Below, in pieces: positions 43,651 through 50,563 of a stretch of DNA of 64,000 bases. Source of the DNA: Gelidibacter gilvus (lineage in GTDB: Bacteria; Bacteroidota; Bacteroidia; Flavobacteriales; Flavobacteriaceae). Position numbers and translations under genes: made by a program. Numbering within the stretch: the stretch's first letter is position 1; each line of letters begins with the position of its first letter. The stretch lies in NCBI RefSeq assembly GCF_004115975.1, contig NZ_SDDZ01000016.1, forward strand, positions 1 through 64,000, read 5' to 3'. The notes beneath the pieces are model-generated. The model worked only from the letters and a program-made list of their open reading frames with translations. It was not told where the DNA came from and did not search any database.

Positions 43651-43680
43651 AACCCGCAAGTTTTAAAACCTTATAGGTTT
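43651..43680. repeat. AACCCGCAAG palindrome
   Basis: AACCCGCAAGTTTT-AAAACCTTATAGGTTT, a diverged member of the AACCTGCAAGG family, 30 bases before the E2 gene. Confidence 0.65.
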
Positions 43681-43710
43681 GAATTTAAGTCGGTTTGAAA
43701 ATTAGATAAA

Positions 43711-45060
43711 ATGAGTAAAGAAAAGAGATTCCCACTTTCGTGGGAATTAAAGATGCCCAAAATGGGCGAAAGTATCACGGAGGGAACCATAATCAGTTGG
43801 CTCATCAATGAAGGCGATTCCTTTGAAGAGGGTGATATCATTTTGGAGGTCGCCACCGATAAGGTAGATAATGAAGTCCCAGCACCTCAATCTGGAAAAC
43901 TGATACAAACACTATTTCAGGCAAAGGACGTGGTTCCAGTTGGAGAAATTATTGCAATTTTTGAGGCTTCGGAAGATATAACTTCAATTGAAAAAGTTGT
44001 TCTTCCTTCTAATTCTGAAGTTTCTGAAGAAAAAACAAAGCAAACGCCAAAAAAACCTGAAGCGACGAGATCTACTTCAAGACCAATTACTTCAAGTTCA
44101 ACTTCAAATATTTCCTCCTCTTCGGGGAGGCCAGGAGGGGATTTCTTTTCCCCTTTAATCCAAAAAATAGCGAAAGAACAACATATTAGCTATGAGGAGT
44201 TGGCGAGAATTCCAGCCACTGGACATGAGGGACGATTACGAAAAAGCGATGTCTTCAATTATATAGGAGAGGGAAGGCCCTATAAGTTTACACAAGCCGT
44301 AGCGCAAGACCCCACCGCTTACCGCATTCCACAATTGAATTTCGATAAAGGGAAAGGTAAAATCATAAAAATGGACCGGATGCGGCAAATGATTGCTGAT
44401 CATATGGTCTATTCAAAACACACGTCGCCCCACGTCACCGCTTATGTGGAAGCCGACATGACCAATATGGTCAATTGGCGAAATGCCAATAAAGAGGCTT
44501 TTCAAAAAAAATATGGCGAACGTTTAACATTTACGCCCTTGTTTGTTGAAGCGGTTGCAAAAGCGGTCAAGGATTTTCCAAACATCAATGCCTCTGTGGA
44601 TGGTAGTGACATCATCGTGAAAGAAGATATCAATATCGGAATGGCAACAGCCTTACCAAGTGGGAATTTGATTGTCCCAGTTGTGAAGAATGCAGATACA
44701 AAAGATTTGAAAACATTGGCAGAAAATGTCAATGAGATGGCGAACAAAGCCAGGGAAAATAAATTGGGAGGTGACGATATCAAAGGCAGCACCTTTACTA
44801 TTTCCAACGTTGGGACGTTTGGAAGTGTGATGGGAACCCCCATTATCAACCAACCTGAAGTGGCCATCTTAGCTTTGGGGATTATCAAAAAAAGAGCAGA
44901 AGTCATGGAAACTGAAAAGGGTGATGAGATTGCCATCAGAAGCATGATGTATTTGTCTCTGTCCTTCGACCATCGTGTGGTTGATGGTTTTTTAGGCGGC
45001 AGTTTTGTGCGCCGCGTTGCCGATTATTTCGAGCAATTTGATGTTAATAGAAAAATATAA
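43711..45060 (+). CDS. Two-oxoacid dehydrogenase E2 (dihydrolipoyl acyltransferase)
   Basis: A 449-residue E2: lipoyl domain with the lipoylated K51 (EVATDKVDNE), an Ala/Ser/Thr-rich linker, an E3-binding domain (148-185, PLIQKIAKEQHISYEELARI) and the acyltransferase core with FDHRVVDG near the end. The family includes branched-chain 2-oxoacid E2. Residues 6-13 (RFPLSWEL) come from a palindrome ATTCCCACTTTCGTGGGAAT (43728-43747), and linker residues 134-149 from a CCTCCTC...GGAGG hairpin-like repeat. With the E1 gene downstream it may feed acyl-CoA into the paa pathway. No E3 gene is in the window. Confidence 0.9.
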   Translation: MSKEKRFPLSWELKMPKMGESITEGTIISWLINEGDSFEEGDIILEVATDKVDNEVPAPQSGKLIQTLFQAKDVVPVGEIIAIFEASEDITSIEKVVLPSNSEVSEEKTKQTPKKPEATRSTSRPITSSSTSNISSSSGRPGGDFFSPLIQKIAKEQHISYEELARIPATGHEGRLRKSDVFNYIGEGRPYKFTQAVAQDPTAYRIPQLNFDKGKGKIIKMDRMRQMIADHMVYSKHTSPHVTAYVEADMTNMVNWRNANKEAFQKKYGERLTFTPLFVEAVAKAVKDFPNINASVDGSDIIVKEDINIGMATALPSGNLIVPVVKNADTKDLKTLAENVNEMANKARENKLGGDDIKGSTFTISNVGTFGSVMGTPIINQPEVAILALGIIKKRAEVMETEKGDEIAIRSMMYLSLSFDHRVVDGFLGGSFVRRVADYFEQFDVNRKI

Positions 45061-45257
45061 ATGCATCCCAATTTCCACGCAAAGACCGCGAAGATTTTAA
45101 CGCAAAGATTTTGCGTGCTTTGCGAATTCCTTATTTTACTTTGCGTGAAATCCTTTTTTATCCATCAATGACTCTCAATTTCCACGCAAAGATTTTAACG
45201 CCAAGATGTTTTGCGTGCTTTGCGAATTTCTTATATTGCTTTGCGTGAAATAATTAG
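45061..45257. repeat. Tandem duplication of an ACGCAAAG...CTTTGCGT unit
   Basis: Two copies of a unit of about 90 bases (starting near 45069 and 45178) each contain CCACGCAAAGA, TTTTAACGC(a/c)AAGAT, GCGTGCTTTGCGAATT and CTTTGCGTGAAAT. Within each, CACGCAAAG and CTTTGCGTG are inverted. The second copy ends next to the broken GxxExxY gene. Confidence 0.8.
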
Positions 45258-45638
45258 ATGATGACAGAGAATGAACTTTCTTTTAAAGTTATTGGAATTG
45301 CTTTAGAATTGCATAAGAGTATTGGTCCTGGTTAACTAGAATCAACTTATGAAAATGCATTAGCTTATGATTTGAGAGAAAGAGGTCTTTCGGTTCAGCA
45401 GCAAGTTCCAATGCCATTCATATACAAAGAAGTAAAAATGGATATTGGATATAGATTAGATTTATTGGTTGAAAATAAAATAATTATTGAAATAAAATCT
45501 GTCGAAAATTTGGCACCTGTTCATTACGCACAACTATTGACTTATCTGAAATTATCAGATTTGAAATTAGGATTACTGATGAATTTTAATTCTAGGTTAT
45601 TGAAAGAAGGAATTCATAGAATAGTAAATAATTTATAA
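45258..45638 (+). pseudogene. GxxExxY protein gene with one in-frame stop
   Basis: The frame from 45258 reads MMTENELSFKVIGIALELHK, SIGPG, TAA (45333-45335), then LESTYENALAYDLRERGLSV and on through IGYRLDLLVENKIIIEIKSV to TAA at 45638 (126 codons). The family signature G-x-x-E-x-x-Y is G-stop-L-E-S-T-Y, so the single nonsense codon falls inside the defining motif. The downstream part keeps the PD-(D/E)xK-like DLLV...IIEIKSV strand pair. No frameshift is seen. It is an isolated gene between the E2 and E1 genes. Confidence 0.87.
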
Positions 45639-45705
45639 AACCCTCCGAATTAAAGAGTTCAAAACTTTAGCAAACTTTGCTATAAATAAAAGAGAATAAA
45701 TCAAA

Positions 45706-47856
45706 ATGACCCACAATATTCCAAAAGAAATATTTCGTAAAGCTTTTACAAACCTTTGTACCGCGAAGGCGATGTCAGAATTGTACGAAGCTAATTTCAA
45801 ACAAGTTTCCAAATACGTACACGCCACTTCAAGAGGGCACGAAGCCATTCAAATAGCTCTCGGAATGCAATTGTTGCCGCAAGACTATGCGTTTCCATAT
45901 TACAGGGATGATGCCATGCTGCTATCTTTTGGATTGAGACCATACGATTTGATGTTGCAATTGTTGGCTAAAAAAGACGATCCATTTTCTGGAGGTCGTA
46001 CCTATTACGCACATCCCAGTTTAAGAGATATCGATAAACCAAAAATACCGCACCAATCGTCTGCTACGGGAATGCAAGCCATTCCAGCGACTGGCGTTGC
46101 GATGGGCTTTAAGTATCGCGAAAGCGGTACGCTCTTTCAAGAAGAAAACGAAACAGCGACAACTTTGCATCATTCGGGGGAAAAATCCTCAAGCGATTAT
46201 AACCCTTCAGTGCATTCAGAGTATTCTCGCCTTCATGGGACGTCCCCAATTGTTGTCTGTTCTTTGGGTGATGCTTCCGTGACTGAAGGTGAAGTTGCAG
46301 AAGCGTTCCAAATGGCTGTCTTGAAAAAGTTGCCCATCTTATATCTGGTACAAGATAATGAATGGGATATTTCTGCCATTGCAGCAGAAATCAGGGCACA
46401 AGATGCCTTTGAATATGCTAAAGGATTTAAAGGTTTGGAAGCCATAACGATTGATGGTGCTAATTTCATAGAAAGTTATGAAGCTCTTGGAGAAGTTATA
46501 ACGACCATTCGCAAAGAGCGTCGGCCATTTTTAGTACATGCTAAAGTACCTTTACTGAATCATCATACGTCTGGTGTGCGGATGGAATGGTATCGTGATG
46601 ATTTGGAAGAAGCTAGGTCAAGGGATCCTTACCCAGTGTTGAAACAACAATTGTTGGATCGCGGATTTACAAACGATGATTTAGAACTCATAGAAAATGA
46701 TGCAAAAGAGGCTGTAGCGGCAGATTTTCATCTGGCTCTAAAAGCCGAAGACCCCAAGCCAGAAGATTTATTTACGCACGACTTTGCACCAACCCCAATT
46801 ACCGAAGAAACCGGCGAGCGTTCGCCGAAAGGTGCGGAGAAAGTCGTTATGGTCGATTGTGCCCTGTTTGCTGTGGAAGAATTGATGAGAAAGCATAAAG
46901 AATGTCTGTTATATGGACAGGACGTCGGAGCGAGACTTGGCGGCGTGTTTAGAGAGGCGGCAACCTTGGCTCAAAAATTTGGAGACGAACGGGTGTTTAA
47001 CACCCCAATTCAAGAAGCTTTTATAGTGGGATCAACCGTTGGAATGAGTGCTGTTGGACTAAAACCCATTGTTGAGGTTCAATTTGCTGATTATATTTGG
47101 CCAGGTTTGAATCAATTATTTACTGAAGTGAGTAGAAGTTGCTACCTATCCAATGGAAAGTGGCCTGTAAGCATGATTTTGCGCGTGCCAATTGGTGCTT
47201 ATGGGAGTGGAGGTCCATACCATTCGTCGTCCGTTGAAAGTATCGTGACCAATATTAGAGGAATTAAAATTGCTTATCCAAGCAACGGCGCCGATTTAAA
47301 AGGGCTGATGAAAGCGGCTTATTACGATCCAAATCCAGTCGTTATTTTAGAACATAAGGGTTTGTACTGGAGCAAGGTTCCAGGGACTAAAGGAGCCACT
47401 TCTGTTGAGCCTGCGGAGGACTATATATTGCCCTTTGGGAAAGCTTGGGTACTTCAAGAAATTTGGAAGCAAGAAGGAAAAGAGACCATCACAATTGTCA
47501 CTTACGGAATGGGCGTGCATTGGGCGTATAATGCGTCTGGAGAAATGGGAATGCGAGATCAAATCGAAATCATTGATTTGAGAACCTTGTTTCCTTTGGA
47601 TGAAGAAACCATTATGAAATCCGTCAGAAAAACAGGGAAATGTCTTGTTGTTACTGAAGAACCTTCAAATAATTCTTTTGCGAGAGCTTTGGCAGGAAAA
47701 ATTCAGGAAGAGTGTTTTAAGTTTTTGGATGCCCCAGTGATGACCATTGGAAGTGAAAATATGCCCGCCATTCCCCTTAATTCCATATTGGAGGAGACAA
47801 TGATTCCGAGTACGGAAAAGGTTAAGGCTAAAATAAATGAGTTACTTAATTACTGA
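45706..47856 (+). CDS. Fused alpha-beta E1 component of a two-oxoacid dehydrogenase
   Basis: A 716-residue thiamine-diphosphate enzyme: alpha part (about 1-370) with the cofactor motif GDASVTEGEV...VQDNEWDIS, beta part (about 385-716) with LLYGQDVGARLGGVFREA and GSGGPYHSSSVES. The fused architecture is usual in Bacteroidota for branched-chain-type complexes. Residues about 139-180 are low-complexity (Glu, Thr, Ser, His) and look like an insertion before the cofactor motif. It lies in the paa locus after E2. Substrate is not readable from sequence; phenylpyruvate is a context-based idea. Confidence 0.88.
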   Translation: MTHNIPKEIFRKAFTNLCTAKAMSELYEANFKQVSKYVHATSRGHEAIQIALGMQLLPQDYAFPYYRDDAMLLSFGLRPYDLMLQLLAKKDDPFSGGRTYYAHPSLRDIDKPKIPHQSSATGMQAIPATGVAMGFKYRESGTLFQEENETATTLHHSGEKSSSDYNPSVHSEYSRLHGTSPIVVCSLGDASVTEGEVAEAFQMAVLKKLPILYLVQDNEWDISAIAAEIRAQDAFEYAKGFKGLEAITIDGANFIESYEALGEVITTIRKERRPFLVHAKVPLLNHHTSGVRMEWYRDDLEEARSRDPYPVLKQQLLDRGFTNDDLELIENDAKEAVAADFHLALKAEDPKPEDLFTHDFAPTPITEETGERSPKGAEKVVMVDCALFAVEELMRKHKECLLYGQDVGARLGGVFREAATLAQKFGDERVFNTPIQEAFIVGSTVGMSAVGLKPIVEVQFADYIWPGLNQLFTEVSRSCYLSNGKWPVSMILRVPIGAYGSGGPYHSSSVESIVTNIRGIKIAYPSNGADLKGLMKAAYYDPNPVVILEHKGLYWSKVPGTKGATSVEPAEDYILPFGKAWVLQEIWKQEGKETITIVTYGMGVHWAYNASGEMGMRDQIEIIDLRTLFPLDEETIMKSVRKTGKCLVVTEEPSNNSFARALAGKIQEECFKFLDAPVMTIGSENMPAIPLNSILEETMIPSTEKVKAKINELLNY

Positions 47857-47918
47857 TTAGAGTCAACTTGAGCCGCTAATACTTGGTAATTTCACATCAA
47901 ACATTAAAACCTAGTATT

Positions 47919-48152
47919 ATGAAAAAAGTAATTTTTATGACATTCATGTCATTGTTTATGACCATCTCATTGACATCTTGTAGAGAAGAGACGGAAAAAG
48001 AGAAAATAATAAACGAAATGAAGGATGAGGGTGCTGATATTGAAGTTAGTAGAGATGGTGACAAAATTAAAATGGAAACTGAAAATAGAAAGGTCAAAAT
48101 CAAAACTGATGATGATGGCGACGTCAAAATAAAGGATAAAAAAGATAATTAA
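47919..48152 (+). CDS. Small lipoprotein
   Basis: A 77-residue lipoprotein (MKKVIFMTFMSLFMTISLTSC, lipobox LTSC). The mature part is highly charged: alternating Lys and Asp/Glu with a regular K-I-K-x-D pattern that could form beta strands. Function unknown. The upstream GTG at 47883 would hide the signal, so 47919 is chosen. Confidence 0.75.
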   Translation: MKKVIFMTFMSLFMTISLTSCREETEKEKIINEMKDEGADIEVSRDGDKIKMETENRKVKIKTDDDGDVKIKDKKDN

Positions 48153-48169
48153 TCATTTCGATCATGTAA

Positions 48170-48203
48170 AAAAAAGGCGGCTCATTTGAGTCGCCTTTTT
48201 TTT
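48170..48203. terminator. Bidirectional terminator
   Basis: GGCGGCTCA-TT-TGAGTCGCC has a nine-pair stem (one G-U) with A-run upstream and T-run downstream. It serves the small lipoprotein gene (+) and sulP (-). Confidence 0.88.
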
Positions 48204-49869
48204 ATAAGTTATATTCAGAAAGTGGTTTTGTAAATTTTTCTGGATCTGCCGCCAAATGATAACGGGGATCGTCGATGGCATCAATAATGACTTCCTTAAA
48301 TTTAGGACTCGCTTTATACATCAAGGTTTTGCAATCTTCGCTTAAATGTTTGAGTTTAATTGTTTTGCCTTCCGCTTCATATTTTTTTACCAAATTAAAA
48401 ATAGCTTCCAACGCTGAATGGTCGCTGACACGTGATTCTACAAAATCAATGACTACATTTTGAGGATCGTTCTTGGCATCAAATTTATTGTTGAAATTCT
48501 GAACAGAACCGAAAAATAAAGGGCCCCATATTTCATAAATTTTTGTACCGTCTTCGCTTACGCGTTTGCGTGCTCTAATCATTGTTGCATTTTTCCATGC
48601 GAATACAAGAGCAGACAAAATAACCCCAATAAATACAGCAATTGCAAGATCATAAATGACCGTTACTGCTGATACAGTTACAAGTACAAATGCATCTGCA
48701 ACCGGAATTTTTCTAATGATCCTGAAACTGGACCAGGCAAATGTTTCAATAACCATCATAAACATGACGCCTACCAAAGCGGCAATGGGAACTTGTTCAA
48801 TATATTGAGCGGTAAATAAAATAAAAGTTAATAAAGTCAACGCCATTGCAATTCCGGATAAACGCCCTCTACCACCGGCATTAATATTGATAACGGTTTG
48901 ACCGATCATACCACAACCTCCAGTACCTCCAAATAAGCCACTTACCATATTTCCTGCGCCTTGTGCTACACATTCTCGATTTCCATTCCCGCGAGTGTCT
49001 GTTAGTTCATCTACTAAGTTCATGGTCATTAGAGATTCGATAAGTCCTACAGAAGCAGCTAAAAACGCATAAGGAAGGATGAACTTAAGTGTAGCGAAAT
49101 TGATCGGTAGGTTTTGCCATAGTTCGGTATTGGGAGTTGGAAATTCGCCCTTCAAACCTTCGCCACCACCTTCTATAATATACGAGCCAACGGTGCTTAC
49201 ATCAAGACCTCCAAAAATAACAACACCACTTGTAACGATAATTGCAATTAAAGCTGAAGGTATTTTTGTGGTTAATTTAGGAAGTAACCAAATTATAGCC
49301 ATTGTTAGCCCCACAAGACCTAGCATGATGTATAATTCAGAACCTTGCATCGGAATGTTTATATACGTTTTTAAACCGTCCGCACCTATTTCTAATTCTT
49401 TGTGAGAGAACATGCGCACTTGTGCCAAAAATATTACAATTGCTAACCCGTTGACAAACCCCATCATCACTGAGTGGGGAATCAAACGCACAAAACGTCC
49501 TAATTTTAAAACGCCAGCGCCTATTTGAATGAGTCCCATTAATATAACAGCTGCCAATAAATAAAAGTAGCCCATATTTTCAATAGGGGTATCAAACAAC
49601 ATCCCTTTAGAATGTCCTTCAGAAATAAGGTTTACAAAAATAACGGCTACAGCACCGGCAGCACCCGTAATTAATCCAGGTCTGCCTCCAAAAATTGCGG
49701 CAATTAATCCCACAATAAATGCGCCTGACAATGCCACCAAAGGATCTATTTGTGCCACAAAAGCAAAAGCGACAACCTCAGGAATCATGGCTAATGATAC
49801 GGTAATGCCTGCGAGGATGTCATTTTTCGGGTTTTGGGTGAAATTTTTTCTTGTTTGGCTAAACATCAT
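48202..49869 (-). CDS. SulP family anion transporter
   Basis: A 555-residue membrane protein with the SulP transport domain (about 10-420; multiple hydrophobic helices, PVVALSGAFIVGLIAAIFGG and FGGTGGCGMIGQTVIN-type segments). A C-terminal STAS domain follows (about 430-555, GSVQNFNNKFDAKNDPQNVVID). It imports an inorganic anion such as sulfate or bicarbonate; the sequence does not decide which. No carbonic anhydrase or sulfate-assimilation gene is nearby. Confidence 0.9.
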   Translation of the reverse strand: MMFSQTRKNFTQNPKNDILAGITVSLAMIPEVVAFAFVAQIDPLVALSGAFIVGLIAAIFGGRPGLITGAAGAVAVIFVNLISEGHSKGMLFDTPIENMGYFYLLAAVILMGLIQIGAGVLKLGRFVRLIPHSVMMGFVNGLAIVIFLAQVRMFSHKELEIGADGLKTYINIPMQGSELYIMLGLVGLTMAIIWLLPKLTTKIPSALIAIIVTSGVVIFGGLDVSTVGSYIIEGGGEGLKGEFPTPNTELWQNLPINFATLKFILPYAFLAASVGLIESLMTMNLVDELTDTRGNGNRECVAQGAGNMVSGLFGGTGGCGMIGQTVININAGGRGRLSGIAMALTLLTFILFTAQYIEQVPIAALVGVMFMMVIETFAWSSFRIIRKIPVADAFVLVTVSAVTVIYDLAIAVFIGVILSALVFAWKNATMIRARKRVSEDGTKIYEIWGPLFFGSVQNFNNKFDAKNDPQNVVIDFVESRVSDHSALEAIFNLVKKYEAEGKTIKLKHLSEDCKTLMYKASPKFKEVIIDAIDDPRYHLAADPEKFTKPLSEYNL

Positions 49870-49901
49870 GATTTTTGCACTTTAAAGGGGGCAAAGATAG
49901 G

Positions 49902-49909
49902 GTTTTAGA
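49902..49909 (-). promoter_or_regulatory. -7 box TATCTTTG of sulP
   Basis: A perfect TAnnTTTG on the minus strand, 32 bases before the sulP ATG. Confidence 0.5.
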
Positions 49910-49943
49910 AAGGAAGGCTACTTTCGCTCGTAGTTTTTATGCA

Positions 49944-49978
49944 TAAAAAAAGCATCAATTATTAAAATTGATGCTTTG
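49944..49978 (-). terminator. Terminator of the hutU-DUF4136 unit
   Basis: On the minus strand AAAGCATCAATTTTAAT pairs with ATTGATGCTTT and is followed by seven T. The stem is 11 pairs. Confidence 0.85.
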
Positions 49979-49998
49979 AAGTTTATTAATCCTTAATA

Positions 49999-50547
49999 TT
50001 ATTTTTGTGCTCCCGGAGGATATTTCTCCATGATTTTTGCAACAAATTCTTTGATACGTTCTTCTTTTTTATCCATGCGATCTGCCAAATATCCCACACC
50101 CATGCCTTGCCATACCAACTCTTTTTTATTGGCGTCAATCAGATCGACATATAGTGTGCCTTCTGTTGAAGTAGAAACTGAACTATATCCAGAGTTCCAA
50201 TAATATGGGCTCCATCCCCAACCATAACCGTATGGTCCGTAACCGTAAGCGTTATTATAAACATTCACTTTGTCACGGGATTTTGTGAAAATGCTGACCA
50301 AGAGATCTGGATTTTCAGATTTCGTATAGCCTTTGGCCATAAGTTCACTTTCTATGGCTCTTAAAATACGACGTTTGTCAAGGTCACTAATTTCCGCCTT
50401 GTCAATGCCCGTTTTAAAAAAAGCAAAGGTTTTGAACTGGTTGAAATCTGCATTCTTGTCATAATCTGCCGCAACTTTTACTGAGCTACAGGAGGTTGCT
50501 ACTACTAGGAGCAGAGCCATTGTTACTGTTGTTAATATTTTGTTCAT
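49999..50547 (-). CDS. DUF4136 lipoprotein
   Basis: A 182-residue lipoprotein (lipobox VVATSC). DUF4136 features: DYDKNADFNQFKTFAF near the start, and LVSIFTKSRDKVNVYNN followed by a Tyr/Gly/Trp-rich stretch (YGYGPYGYGWGWSPYY). A C-terminal 'LYVDLIDANKKELVWQGMG' strand ends the domain. Function unknown; outer-membrane or periplasmic. It follows hutU by 16 bases. Confidence 0.85.
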   Translation of the reverse strand: MNKILTTVTMALLLVVATSCSSVKVAADYDKNADFNQFKTFAFFKTGIDKAEISDLDKRRILRAIESELMAKGYTKSENPDLLVSIFTKSRDKVNVYNNAYGYGPYGYGWGWSPYYWNSGYSSVSTSTEGTLYVDLIDANKKELVWQGMGVGYLADRMDKKEERIKEFVAKIMEKYPPGAQK

Positions 50548-50563
50548 AGCATTTTTATTTAGG

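Noticed and set aside
28000-48000. Integrative element or genomic island around the paa genes
   Set aside because: I found no integrase, tRNA gene, direct-repeat ends or transposase; the repeats are of the small dispersed type.
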